In this document: in pieces, positions 18,940 to 29,549 of the stretch
Numbering within the stretch: position 1 is the first letter of the stretch
Layout of the letters: each line of letters begins with the position of its first letter
Source of the DNA: Liquorilactobacillus hordei DSM 19519
GTDB lineage: Bacteria; Bacillota; Bacilli; Lactobacillales; Lactobacillaceae
Assembly (NCBI RefSeq): GCF_019443985.1
Contig: NZ_CP049303.1
Location: 2,108,001 to 2,172,000 of the forward strand
Direction: 5' to 3'
DNA: 64,000 bases
Notes under the pieces: generated by a model
The model's input: the letters and a program-made list of their open reading frames with translations, nothing else
Told to the model about the DNA's origin: nothing
The model's database searches: none
Position numbers and translations under genes: made by a program

Positions 18940-20377
18940 GGCTCTTTGTCAACCGCTGTTGATGGGAAATTTTTAAAAGAAAATCAATTCATTTTCGAAT
19001 TGGTTTTCTTTTTTTTATTCGAATCGTAAATTCAATTCTAATCCGGGTGTAAAAATGTGACCAGTTTCTATAGCCGTATGCCGTGCGTTTAATTTGTTTG
19101 ATTTTGCGATTAACACCTTCTAGTGGGCCATTTGAATAGTTGCTTGCCATCATGTTTTTAATTAATGGTAGATATTTGCGATAGGTCTTTATTGTAGTTT
19201 CAAGCTGTGGGCTGACTTTGTCAGCTCGATTTAGTGTTTTAATGAACTTTAAATAATCACGCTTTCTTAAGGCATCAACTAGGGAATGCGCAACGAAGTA
19301 AGTGTGTTGGTAGGTTGAATCTAACTCAAGACCTTGCCAGACTAATTGTTCTTGGGTGAACCAGTTCTTTAAATGCGCAAACCATTGTGGTTTACGTTGA
19401 TTTAAGCCAGAATAAGTTTTTAAAAATAAACGCCAGTGATGTTTGAGAACTCGATATTCTCGTGAATTTTGAGTGAATCGATGCATTAACTGTACGCGTG
19501 TCTGGTTCAGTGCTTGGAGTCCCATTTGAACTAGATGAAAGTTATCGGCGATAACTTTTGCTTCTGGAAAAATTATGTGAATTACGGATTGATACTGTGC
19601 ATTGAAATCAATAACTACTTGTTTAACTTTCCTACGTTCAGCTAAGGAATAGTTACTTTCAAAGTGATTTTGGATACTTCGATTAAGGCGATTAGGTAAA
19701 ACAGAAACTAGCCGATGTGTATCACCATCAATGGCAATAAAACTCATCTGATGACCAGTGGAGCGAAATTCATCAAAACACAACGTAGTTGGTAAGGTAA
19801 GCAAGGCGGTCTTAGTCTGAATCGCTAATGAATCAAGTACTCGATTAACTGCCACTGGTGAAACATTTAATTCCTCTGCAATATCAGTAATACTACGATC
19901 TTTAGTAAGCTGTAGAATAATCATCTGTTTGGTATCTTCTGAGATTTGACAGTGTGGTTTAACTAGCGACGTTTCAGCACTAAAAGTATGTTGCCCTCTT
20001 TTGCACAGATAACGTTGTTTAAGCAGTTTTAAGATAACTGGTCGTTCTTTGATAGGTGGCATCCTGACGTTGATCAAATTAGTTCCAAAACGGACTACTT
20101 GGGATTGGCCACAAAGTGGACAGCGCTTTATCGAATAAGTTAATTTGGCATGAATGACTTGTTTCTTGGGATCAGAATTGTCAATACTGATACATTTAAT
20201 ATTTGGGTCTTGGATTTGAAGTATATTTTCGATAGAATAGTCTTGGGACATGTTTTCTCACTTGCCTTTACTTTTACTTTGGTTGGTATGTGGTGGTGCA
20301 TTTGGGAACTTGTCCTTTTATTGTACATGAAAATTGGGTGTTGATGGAAGTTCATCAACACCCAATATTTTAGAGCC
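18940..20377 (-). mobile_element. ISL3-family insertion sequence
   Basis: 1438 bp element with terminal inverted repeats starting GGCTCT (left GGCTCTTTGTCAACC with GTTGATGGG inside; right end, reversed, GGCTCTAAAATATTGGG with GTTGATGAAC). It is flanked by perfect 8-bp direct repeats ACTTTTGA (18932-18939 and 20378-20385), the size typical of ISL3. It carries one intact transposase, so it looks recent and possibly active. It landed in the loop of a terminator hairpin. Confidence 0.93.
18989..20251 (-). CDS. ISL3-family transposase
   Basis: 420 residues. N-terminal zinc-finger region with CPLCGQ and a second pair around YLCKRGQHTF. Next a helix-turn-helix (SITDIAEELNVSPVAVNRVL), and then the DDE catalytic domain: CFDEFRS, VIADNFHLVQ and the ISL3 signature EGVNRKIKQIKRTAYGYRN, with the catalytic Glu in GPLEGVN. 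Full length with no internal stop. It catalyses transposition of the surrounding element. Confidence 0.95.
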   Translation of the reverse strand: MSQDYSIENILQIQDPNIKCISIDNSDPKKQVIHAKLTYSIKRCPLCGQSQVVRFGTNLINVRMPPIKERPVILKLLKQRYLCKRGQHTFSAETSLVKPHCQISEDTKQMIILQLTKDRSITDIAEELNVSPVAVNRVLDSLAIQTKTALLTLPTTLCFDEFRSTGHQMSFIAIDGDTHRLVSVLPNRLNRSIQNHFESNYSLAERRKVKQVVIDFNAQYQSVIHIIFPEAKVIADNFHLVQMGLQALNQTRVQLMHRFTQNSREYRVLKHHWRLFLKTYSGLNQRKPQWFAHLKNWFTQEQLVWQGLELDSTYQHTYFVAHSLVDALRKRDYLKFIKTLNRADKVSPQLETTIKTYRKYLPLIKNMMASNYSNGPLEGVNRKIKQIKRTAYGYRNWSHFYTRIRIEFTIRIKKRKPIRK

Positions 20378-20530
20378 ACTTTTGATCCCATCCCTCTATT
20401 TATTACTCATAAATGTGGTATATGAGTTTAAATTCTCCATCTAATTTCGAATTGATCATAACCAAACCAAAAGCTCAATATGTACAATACTTCAAATTAG
20501 TACTCAACTTTGTACCGCCTCAAAAAATTT
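20378..20530 (-). repeat. Dispersed intergenic element, copy C (split by ISL3)
   Basis: On the minus strand it reads TTATGATCAATTCG, TTAGATGGAGAATTTAAACT, TTTATGAGTAATAAATAGAGG and then the terminator whose other arm is at 18905-18939. The blocks are in the same order and spacing as copies A and D. The remaining sequence to 20909 is AT-rich with no gene or clear signal. Confidence 0.55.
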
Positions 20531-20909
20531 GAATATCTATATCAAGTTTTCTAAGGCTTTTCACTTGTTTTGATTATATGGAAAATGGAATTTGTTGAAA
20601 AAACTAGATTATTTTTATCAGGAAATTATTGTAACTGATAACTTTGAGCTTAATTGAACAGTATGTATCATTTTCACCCATCAAATCGGGAAATTTATCC
20701 ACACCTAAGATTTAACAGCTAGTATCTCAGACATTTATAGACTAGCTTATTTTTTTATTTGAAATTCATACACGATCAGCTCTCATCTCTAACAATAATA
20801 CTTGTTTCAAATTCAACCTTTTATTCTTAAAAAATGTCAAACACAGTTTCGCTTTATATAGCTCACAATTTATCTTCTTTAAAAATGACAAAATAAGAAA
20901 AAGCTACAA

Positions 20910-20949
20910 AAAAGAGATTGGGTCAAAATAACTCTTGACCTAATCCCTT
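20910..20949 (-). terminator. Terminator after chemoreceptor 2
   Basis: AGAGATTGGGTCAA / TTGACCTAATCCCTT stem around AATAACTC, T-rich on the minus strand, 30 bases beyond the chemoreceptor 2 stop codon. Confidence 0.7.
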
Positions 20950-22797
20950 ATTCATTATAGCAAAGATGCCTATTAATTTTATCTGCTCTTTTTTTCGAAT
21001 TTAAAACTTGCTACAACCTTCTTTAAGGTATCAGCCGTATTTCTTAATTCTGCAATATGGTTAGTAAACTCTTCCATTGACGCTTGAACTTCTTCTGAAT
21101 TAGCCGAAACTTCTTCAGCACCTGCCGAGTTTTCTTCGGTTGATGCAGAAATATTCTCTAAACTTTCTTCTATCTTCAGTTGAACTTTCGTAATTTTTCC
21201 ACTAGCCTTTTCAATTTCTTGAATATCTTGAACCAACTCTTGATTTACACTAAATATAGCTTTCGAAGAACTGATAGCTTGATCTAGCAATTCAGTCTGA
21301 TGTTCACCGCCAGATACAGAGATATTCATTTTTTTAACCATTTCTTCAGAATCTATTTGAATTCCACCTAAAATATCACTAATTTCTTTTGTCGACTTCT
21401 TACTTTGATCTGAAAGCCTTCTAATCTCGGTTGCAACCACAGCAAAACCTTTCCCAGCTTCACCTGCTCCTGCAGCTTCAATTGAAGCATTTAGAGCTAA
21501 TAAATTTGTTTGTTGTGAAATACTGTTAATTACATTAATAATCTTATTGATGTTCTTAACTTGTTGATTTAAATTACCTACACTCTTTTCTAATTCTTGC
21601 ATATTAGCTAACTCTTGTTGCCAGCTATTTGCAACTTCGTCCGTAATATCCAGATTTTGCTGATTTAATTCACTTGAGTTTGATGAACGTTCATTCATCT
21701 TCTTGACATTATCATGTAACGTAGTAATGACATCTGATAGATCTCTAACTTGCCCTACACTAGCCGAAGTTTCTTGCGCCTGCGAAGTCGTCACTTCTGC
21801 AATTCCAGTAATTGCTTGTGCCACTTCTTCAGTAGCTTTGCTTGTTTGTTCCGACAATCCCAACAAAGAAACTGATTTATCGGCAACAACTTTGCTTTCT
21901 CCTTGTATCTGTGCAAAAGACTTACCAACAGAGTCTATCATCTTATTATATTGATATGAAATTTGATTGAACTCATTACCATCTTTATCAGGGGAACTCA
22001 TTTTTTTACCCAGTTTCGTCGGTTGCGTATACAATTTGAAACCTTTCTTTTCACTAGATGCCCTGATTTTAGAAAATTCACCTCTGCTAGCTGCTTCAAA
22101 ATGCTGGGTATAAACTTGCACAGCTGCCTTAATTACTTTAGAAGTGTACCCTGCATACAGACCTGCAATGATTAACATCAACACTATAACAATAATCGTA
22201 ATCACAAGGATTGAATTCAATTCACTGTTTAAATCATTACTGTCAACTACAGCAAAACTCCAATCAGTACTTTTTTTGCTTCCTTTATCGAAGTAAACCT
22301 TACCCACATTATTAATCCGTAAAATTCCTTTTTCGGCACTTGTATTAACAATTGCTTTAAAGATAGCCTGATTTTTTATACTTTTTCCTTGCTTAAATGT
22401 ATATTTTTGAGATTTGCCTTTTGAAACAATTACCGTCCCACTCTTATGAACCAACGTCACACTTCCAGTTCGACCAATCTTCATATCTGCAGTTGCATCA
22501 ATAATCCCATTATAACTCAAGTCAAGTTCGAGTACTCCCACTTGACCACTAGCATTCTTCAATGCGAGCGAAGCCGTTGTTACAATCTGGCCAGTCTCTG
22601 CATCTTTATAGGGGGCTGTCCATACAACTTTGCCAGAAGAAGCAATTGCATTTTTATACCATGGACGTGTACGCGGATCGTACCCACTTGGCATTTTCGA
22701 TAATGTAAGATAATTGCCATGCTCCTATCCTAGTATTTGGTACATAAATTTCTGAACAGTTATGCCATAATTAATAAAACAAGATAGGAGCATTCCA

Positions 22798-23061
22798 ATG
22801 AAACGATATCAAGATGATTTTAAAGCCAGCATTGTGAAGATGCATCGTGAAGAGAAAAGATCTATTCGCTCGCTTTCCGAGGAATACGGTGTTTCTCCAG
22901 CCGCAATTCATAACTGGGTTAAAGGCGCTAAATCAGTTGAGCTAGAAGACGGTACTGAAGTAACGTCCAAAGAATTCAAACAACTTCAAAAGGAAAATCA
23001 GCGATTAAAGGAGGAACTTGAAATTTTAAAAGCTGCGGCGGTGTTACTGGGAAAGCATTAG
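22798..23061 (+). CDS. IS3-family transposase OrfA (copy 1)
   Basis: 87 residues: helix-turn-helix (SIRSLSEEYGVSPAAIHNWV) followed by a leucine-zipper-like helix (EFKQLQKENQRLKEELEILK), the DNA-binding half of an IS3 transposase. The orfB frame is open upstream through the end of orfA, which fits the programmed -1 frameshift that makes OrfAB in this family. Confidence 0.92.
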   Translation: MKRYQDDFKASIVKMHREEKRSIRSLSEEYGVSPAAIHNWVKGAKSVELEDGTEVTSKEFKQLQKENQRLKEELEILKAAAVLLGKH

Positions 23062-23099
23062 GACGAATTAATTGCCTTGTCTTCATAGAAGATCAGTTA

Positions 23100-23867
23100 T
23101 TGCGACACCGCTTATCAATTATTCTTTCGGCACTGAAATTACCGCGTAGCACCTATTACCATTGGAAAAGATATCAACCTAGTCAACACGAACGTGTTGA
23201 TAATCAGCTCAAAGAAAAAATTAAATTGATTTGGGAAAATAATTATCGTGCCTATGGTTATCCACGAATAACGATGGTGCTTCGCAAGTCAGGCATCCGT
23301 GTTGGGTCAAAACGAATTTTACGATTAATGAGGGAAATGGAGATTCACTCTTTAATGAATCGGCGATTTAAAAAACCTGGCACTCATGTGGATCATTCAC
23401 AACGCCCCAATTTAATCAAGCACCAGCCCAATGCAAGGATATGGCGTGCTGACATTACTTATTTGGAATTACGTCCAGGAACCTGGGTTTATCTCAGTTC
23501 TATTTACGAACCAAAGGTTCATCAAGTTCTTGCTTTCAAGATTGGTCGTCAGATGGAGGCGCCGTTAGTTGTAGAAACGATTAATCAGGCGCTTGAATGT
23601 CATCAAAAGCCACAATATTTTCACTCTGACATGGGTTCACAGTACACCAGCAACGAAGTTGAAACTTTACTTGAACGGCATCAGATTAGCCACTCATACT
23701 CAAAACAAGGTTATCCTTATGATAATGGGCCAATTGAAGCTTTTCACTCATTGTTGAAGAGAGAGTTTGCCTTTCAAACAACTTTTTCCAATTTTGAGGA
23801 CTTGGTAATCCGAACCTCAAATTACATCAGTTGGTTTAATTCCGACAGAATTAGAACGAGTGTTTAG
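23100..23867 (+). CDS. IS3-family transposase OrfB (copy 1)
   Basis: Catalytic integrase core of the IS3 family, about 255 residues from a TTG; normally translated as OrfAB by -1 frameshifting. N-terminal HTH_21 region (RAYGYPRITMVLRKSG), then rve domain with the DDE triad in RADITYLE, HSDMGSQYTSN and NGPIEAFHSLLKRE. The usual C-terminal NSDRIRTSV corresponds to the family NxxRxH-type end. No internal stop. Confidence 0.93.
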   Translation: MRHRLSIILSALKLPRSTYYHWKRYQPSQHERVDNQLKEKIKLIWENNYRAYGYPRITMVLRKSGIRVGSKRILRLMREMEIHSLMNRRFKKPGTHVDHSQRPNLIKHQPNARIWRADITYLELRPGTWVYLSSIYEPKVHQVLAFKIGRQMEAPLVVETINQALECHQKPQYFHSDMGSQYTSNEVETLLERHQISHSYSKQGYPYDNGPIEAFHSLLKREFAFQTTFSNFEDLVIRTSNYISWFNSDRIRTSV

Positions 23868-24262
23868 AAAAAGATGTGCCATTTATTGACATAGGAGCAC
23901 CATTCTTTGTAGCAAAACCACTATATTTAACTTGTACATTTGCGTTCTGTACGTCTTTTAATACCTGTTTAATATCACTATCATTAAATGATTTGCTATT
24001 AAATACTTTGCCTGCAGCTAGTCTAAAAAGTTCCCGTTGCGTGGAGTCTTTAAAATTACTATTGTTTCTTAACAAAGATTGAGCAGCACTTTGTTGACTA
24101 AGCAAATTTCGCTGTGTTAACAATCTTGTTGTTGAAATGTACAAGCTCACCATCAATACTGCCACTGTCACTAATGTAATACTAAACACTATTTTCCCAA
24201 TGTACTTACCTAAACTTTTTTTCATATGATGCACCATCCCTTTATAAAATACTCCAAGATGT

Positions 24263-24289
24263 ATTATCGGTAAATTCAAAGAATATTTA
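24263..24289 (-). promoter_or_regulatory. Sigma-28-like promoter of chemoreceptor 2
   Basis: On the minus strand TAAA (24286-24289), a 15-base spacer, then CCGATAAT (24263-24270). Closely matches the SigD/FliA consensus. It lies about 40 bases upstream of the chosen start at 24225. Confidence 0.7.
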
Positions 24290-24450
24290 AGTAGCTTTAA
24301 AAAGATAGTGTTTGTTAAATTCAAAAAAGTCTGGTATAGCAAAAAAATTAAATTAAGCTTATAATTAAATATTAACTATTGAATGTAACGGAAAGAAGCA
24401 ATGTTGATTTTTACTTTAACTTCCATATATATTAACCTCTAATTTTAGAC

Positions 24451-25116
24451 TTAATCATTAATGTAATCTTCTTGTTGCAACAAACTGTACAGTGCACCAT
24501 ATAAATTCGCATTATTTTCAAACCGAGCCGTCCTTATCTCGGGTCGCGTTAGTGTTTTTTTTATTAAAGGAAGTTCCAATAATATCTCATCATACTGCTG
24601 ATTAATTGTCTCAATTAACAGCGATTGCGCACTTATACCACCGCCAATTGCATAGATTGACAAATCAATGACACTTTGAACGTTCAAAATCAGATAAGCA
24701 ACCCGGCGACAATATCTTCTAAAAATATCCCAAGCTAATTTATTTTTCAGATTAAGTTGTTCAAAAACAGCTAGTCCATCTTTTTTATCTGGTAAATTCA
24801 ATGCAGTTGCAATTTGTTCAATCATTTTTACAGATGAACAACTCATCCAAACCATTTTGTCATATCCTTTAAGTTGATAATTATTAACCATAAAACTCAG
24901 TTCTCCTGATTGAAAATGACTTCCTTGTAGTAACTGATTATTAATGATAATTCCACCACCCACACCAGTTCCAAGAATGATTGCTGCTGAGTTTTTTTTA
25001 TTTTTTAAAGTACCTAACCATAACTCAGCCAATGCCCCTGCCTTACCAGTGGGCACAATCAAAATTTTTAATACTAGTCGTAATGAATGTTTTAGTGTCA
25101 TTATTTTACCTGACAA
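24451..25116 (-). pseudogene. ROK-family sugar kinase, 5' end lost and active site changed
   Basis: About 205 recognisable residues of a ROK kinase: GKAGALAELWLGT, the second phosphate motif AIILGTGVGGGIIINNQLLQG, given in part as LGTGVGGG, the GELSFMV region, and the late AIGGGIS. The whole N-terminal ATP-binding lobe (about 90 residues with the DxGGT loop) is absent. Where active ROK kinases have the catalytic ENDxK/ENDAN motif this reads IVPTGK, so the catalytic Asp is missing. The usual zinc Cys cluster is also not evident. It abuts the AraC remnant head to head, suggesting one deletion removed both 5' ends. Confidence 0.75.
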
Positions 25117-26014
25117 TAATCAAAAAATATTAATTCTTTGGTGCAATATCCAAACAATTTCTACCCTTGGTTACTTTCGTGATAGTTTTCCAAGTATTAG
25201 TTTAGAACGCCTCACTTCATATACTAAAGTCCTATATTTTAGTCTTTTTCAAAAGATTCCATTAATTGAGCAACCACATTTTATTAGTGACTTGGCATTC
25301 ATCACAGAAGAGAATGATGACACAAATAATCGAGAATCTGATACCTATCATAATAATTATTATAAAGAAAGATTAATGCTTAAAGCTCTCGAGAAGGGTA
25401 TTCTTGCAGAATTCCGTCCCCGCTTAGCCGACTTTATCAATAGTGGAACTTTTGGAAAAATGGCTTCTGGAAATGAATTGCGTAATAGCAAAAATATTCT
25501 CATCGCAGCTACTACTCTCTTCACACGTGCTGCAATCAAAGGAGGAATTTATCCAGAGTCTGCATATGCATTAAGTGATCGATGCGTACAAAAAATTGAA
25601 CGTTTAAGAAAAATTGATAGCATTATTGATTTAACACAAGAAATTGGTGAATTATTCGTTAATCGCGTTAGATCCGCGCAAAATTTCTCCAATTCAAATT
25701 TAATCTTTTTGATTAAAGACTATATTTTCAAACATTTAAACGAACCTGTTAATTTATCAATCATGTCAGAAAAACTTGGTTACTCAAAAAATTATCTGTG
25801 TTCTTCTTTTAAATATGCTACTAATCAGACTATCGTTAACTACGCGAATGAACAAAAAATACGCGAAGTTCAAAGCCACCTAGTGTTTTCTAATAAAACA
25901 ATTACCGAGATTTCTGGACTATTAGGTTTCTCAGATCAAAGTTACCTAACTAAACTTTTCAAAAAGTATTTAAATACTACTCCTACTGAGTTTCGAAAAA
26001 GGTACCATATCTGA
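25114..26014 (+). pseudogene. AraC-family regulator, 5' end lost
   Basis: The C-terminal 100 residues are a complete AraC DNA-binding domain with two helix-turn-helices (LSIMSEKLGYSKNYLCSSFK and ITEISGLLGFSDQSYLTKLFKKY). The preceding region (EKGILAEFRPRLADF, a predicted helical linker) resembles the mid part of YesN-like or arabinose/raffinose regulators in lactobacilli. No start codon with a ribosome site lies at the front: the frame only opens further by running antisense through the ROK gene. I infer a truncated gene; it would have regulated a neighbouring sugar operon, perhaps including the ROK kinase. Confidence 0.65.
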
Positions 26015-26043
26015 AATTTATGTTATTCTTTTTACGAAATAAA

Positions 26044-26088
26044 AAGTCACGCCAACTTATTCTAAATTAGTAAATAAGCTTGCGTGAC
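26044..26088. terminator. Bidirectional terminator
   Basis: AAAAGTCACGC and GCGTGACT form a GC-rich stem continued by AACTTATT / AATAAG, between the convergent araC remnant and the glycosyltransferase gene. Confidence 0.75.
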
Positions 26089-26142
26089 TCAAAAATTTAA
26101 ATCTCACATTAGTTTAGTTGTAGTGACTCTTATAACATGTAA

Positions 26143-27162
26143 TTATATTTTTCTTGCCTTCTGTGATTCTTTGTATCTCATAGTAGCATGACTAGACCTA
26201 CCAGTAACCTCAGTTGCAGAGAATGTTTTTTCTTCAATAACGTATTGCGGACGGTGCTTTGTTTCAATATATGTTTTCCCAACATATATTCCCACCATAC
26301 ATACAGTTACTATTTGAAAGCCCGAAAAGAAGAATATTGATACCATTATTGAAGTCCAGCCAGATACGGTATGCAGATAGAAGTATGTTCCAACTAAAAT
26401 ACAAAGTCCAATTCCACTTAAAAACATTATCAAAAACCTTAGGTACATAATTATTCTAATCGGTGAAATCGTGAAAGAGGTTATTCCATCGACTGCAAAG
26501 TTAATCATTTTCCGTAATGGATAGTGACTAGTACCCGCCAATCGTTTCTTTCTCTTGTAATAAACCTTGTTCGATTTATAACCCAGTGTTGGGACAATTG
26601 CCCGCAGAAATAAGTTTTCTTCATGATATTGAAGTAACGTGGAAACCGCTCGCTTAGATAGCAATCTATAATCCGAATGATTGGGTACTAGATCAACACC
26701 CATTTTTTTCATCATCCAATAAAAGAATTGTGCAGTTTTTCTCTTAAAAATTGTATCTGATTTTCGATCATTTCGAACAGCATAAACAATGTCATTTCCT
26801 TCCTTATACTTCTCAACCATCTCCGAAATGCAGGCTACATCATCTTGTAAGTCCGCATCAATCGTTATTATGATATCAGAATACTCATTTGCCACTGTCA
26901 TTCCAGCAAGCAACGCATTTTGATGTCCAAAATTTCGACTGAAACTTATTCCTTCAAATTCAGACTTCTTTTGAAGTTCTTTTATAATCTTCCATGTATC
27001 ATCAACACTGCCATCATTCACGAATAACAACTTACTTTTTGAACTGATTTGCTGTTTCTAGATTAAATCAATCAATATTTGATCTAACTGCTTTGAACTT
27101 TCTATCAATACTTCCTCTTCGTTATAACATGGAACTACAATTGTTAATAATGGTTCAGACAT
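26143..27162 (-). pseudogene. Family 2 glycosyltransferase (YkcC/GtrB-like), interrupted by an amber codon
   Basis: Polyprenyl-phosphate sugar transferase type: the catalytic domain shows TIVVPCYNEEE at the start, FVNDGSVDDTW, FSRNFGHQNALLAGM and IDADLQDD (DxD-like), followed by two C-terminal membrane helices. The frame from the ATG at 27162 is broken by TAG at 27058-27060 (codon 35, in LIDLI-stop-KQQIS) and continues unchanged. CAG to TAG would explain it. It follows the GT39 gene by 15 bases as an operon, the arrangement seen for YkcB-YkcC, in which GT2 charges the lipid carrier and GT39 uses it. Confidence 0.85.
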
Positions 27163-27177
27163 GACATCACCTTCTTT

Positions 27178-29349
27178 TTAGTCAAGTTCATAAAGAACAC
27201 TTGATTGCTGTTGACCCATACCACCACTCATTTTCCCAGCAGTATTACTTTTCTTATTCTTCTTATTTTTAACCATTTTACCCATTTTGCCCATCTTCTT
27301 TGGCTTCTTTCCTTGGAATTTCGCCATATTCTTCTTGCCACCTGGTCCACCTTTTGCGGATTGTTGTGGCCCACGACTACCCTTCTTACTCATACCAGAT
27401 GGTGTTGTACTTGAAGAATTTCCTCCATAGGTGCTTGCACTAATCTTCTTACCATGTTTTTTGACCCAGCGCACAATCGCATTGTTATTAGTATGACTGG
27501 AAATATAGAAATACTTGATTTCACCTTTCTTAACCAGTTTTTTAAACTGTTTAAGTGTTATCGCATTATCAGTTCCATTGTATCCACCGATTGTCATCAC
27601 TGCTTTTTTGGTTTTAATAATGTATGGTGCAGCTGTATTTGAATCTGTTGTTGCAAAAAGATATTTAACTTTTGATCCATTATGTTTCTTAAGATAACTG
27701 ATTAACTTAGTATTTGCGGAGCTATCTCCTATTGACCCAGCACTTTGCCCATTTCCACTAAGCAGACTTGGACCAGAAGTTGGAATTGCTGCTGATTCTG
27801 CAGAAATCGTTGGAGTAAGTGACCAAAAAGCTGGCAACCAAAGTAATCCAAGTAATCCAACTGCTGTGAACAATTTAACCTTTGAATAATTAAAGATGAT
27901 GAAAATACTCATTATCACTGAAATTACAGCAACAACAATACCAGCAATAACAGAATATTCCCAAACGAAGAATGCTTGAAGTATACCATTGGTGATAATA
28001 CCTACTCCCATAATTCCTCTAAGCCAATAATTTTTCTTACTTGGAACTGTATTCAAAGATTCAATAAAGGATGATATTCCAACGGCTGCAAGTACGGCAA
28101 TTGGAGGTGCCAACATTATTGTGTAATATGGATGGAAAAAACTGGCAACACTAAAGAATCCTGCTACAGGTACTAACCATCCGGCCCAATATATTAATTG
28201 CTCCTGCCTACGATTAAGCTGCCACCATTTTTTCTTAGTGTCATATGCTGCGAGATAAGCAATTATCAACCCAACCAATGCAAGGGGAAGATACCAACTA
28301 ATTTGTTGTCCAAGTGCCGTTTGGAATAAACGTGTGACCCCAGCAGTTCCTACATTGAAAATACTGTTTCCACCACCAGCATTATTTCCAGTTTTTCCAG
28401 TCCCCTTAGTCATACCAGGAGTTTTACCACCTGCTTTATTCTGTTTATTAGAATTAGTTAATTTCTTAGTATTTGGGGCTTTGGTTTTTGTTCCTTTCTT
28501 ACTATTACCCATACCGGTAAAAGTACCACCAGTCCCAGTAGTCTGACCTAGCAAACATTGAGTCCCGTTATACCCAAAAGCCAAGTTCAACACTGAATTA
28601 GTACTAGATGAACCTATATAAGGACGATTTTGCTTACTTACTGAATCAACGGCTAACGGTCATGATAATGTAAAGACTATCAGCGCAATTGTCCCAACAA
28701 CACTTCCCCATAAAATTCTCTTCCAATTCTCCTTGCTGGCAATCCAATAAAAAACATACATTGCCGGAAGAATCATAAATGCTTGTAACATTTTAACGTT
28801 GAAAGAAACTCCAACGAGCGCAAAAGCTAAACCTACTAGCCAAATATTATGTTTGCTGACTGCCTTTTGTAAAACATAACATGCAAGTAATAAGAAGAAT
28901 ACTAATGTTGCATCCATATTATTTGTTCTTGCATCAGCTACTACAATTGGAGTCAATGTCATCAAAAGTGCAGCTATTCGTGCAGCTAAAGTTCCAAAAT
29001 ATGGTTTAACCATCTTGTAAATTAAAAATACTGAACCTAAACTAAATAATACGGATGAGATGACTATGCTCCAACCATGTAATCCGAAAATTTTTACAAA
29101 AATGACCATAAACCATAGTGCAACTGGCGGTTTATCGACTGTTATAAATCCTGCTGGATCAAAACTTGCATACCAAAAGTTTTTCCAACTCTCTGACATA
29201 CTAATAATTGCAGATGTATAAAAGGAATTTGCACTACCTGCCTTCCAGATGTTCCAACCATATAAAAAAGCGGCTAATACCAGTATTGCAACTAACCATA
29301 AATCGATTTTTACGTGTTTCTTGGGGAAAACATTTTTTCTCTGTTCCAT
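27178..29349 (-). pseudogene. GT39-family glycosyltransferase (YkcB-like), interrupted by an opal codon
   Basis: Membrane mannosyltransferase/ArnT-like protein of about 724 codons. The first loop has the catalytic FDPAGFITVDKPPV and then many membrane helices. Two low-complexity Lys/Gly/Asn-rich stretches occur in extracytoplasmic positions: after GYNGTQCLLG and at the C-terminus (GKKPKKMGKMGKM). The frame is cut by TGA at 28660-28662, between FTLS and PLAVDSVS, exactly where relatives have a Trp (SWP), so TGG to TGA is likely. The two halves are otherwise intact. Its product would glycosylate a surface polymer; with its GT2 partner also broken, the pathway is probably off. Confidence 0.87.
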
Positions 29350-29549
29350 CACCACTTCACCTCTCTCAATAAATTTAATTTATCAAAGAAATTTGAAATT
29401 TTCGTGACAATCTTTGTAATTATTTTTTCCAAATCCTAACTTTTATTTAAAAACTTAAAAATTCAATTTCCTTACACAATATTCCGCATATCTTTAACCA
29501 GATTTCTTGCAATGTTATTATGCTTTATATTTAAATTTTCGATAAAAAA

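Larger units (their letters stand above)
22720..23899 (+). mobile_element. IS3-family insertion sequence, copy 1
   Basis: 1180 bp. Inverted repeats TGCTCCTAT at the left and ATAGGAGCA at the right, continuing imperfectly inward. A 3-bp target duplication CCA flanks it. It carries overlapping-phase orfA and orfB with frame open between them. Identical in sequence, as far as I compared, to the interrupted copy 2 at 43390, in the same orientation. Confidence 0.93.
20979..24225 (-). pseudogene. Methyl-accepting chemotaxis protein 2, split by an IS3-family element
   Basis: The 5' part (24225 to about 23900) encodes MKKSLGKYIGKIV, membrane helix 1 and the first part of the sensor; the 3' part (about 22719 to 20979) encodes [13 protein letters not shown], the second Cache motif [12 protein letters not shown], helix 2 and the full signalling hairpin ([18 protein letters not shown]). 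The IS3-family element at 22720-23899 separates them with a CCA target duplication; removing it and one CCA restores a protein that aligns end to end with chemoreceptor 1. Start chosen at 24225 because AAAGGGATGG precedes it. Without transcription from within the IS the receptor is not made; a truncated C-terminal half lacking membrane helix 1 is possible but unlikely to sense. Confidence 0.92.

Noticed and set aside
24944..25113. A long AraC-like start (MIIPPPTPVPRM) for the regulator frame
   Set aside because: This part is antisense to the conserved ROK sequence LGTGVGGG and is not AraC-like; the frame is open by chance.
10815..27060. Amber codon reassignment or suppression, because two genes have in-frame TAG
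   Set aside because: TAG serves as the ordinary stop for intact genes here (cas1 of locus 2), and a third broken gene carries TGA; simple nonsense mutations are enough.
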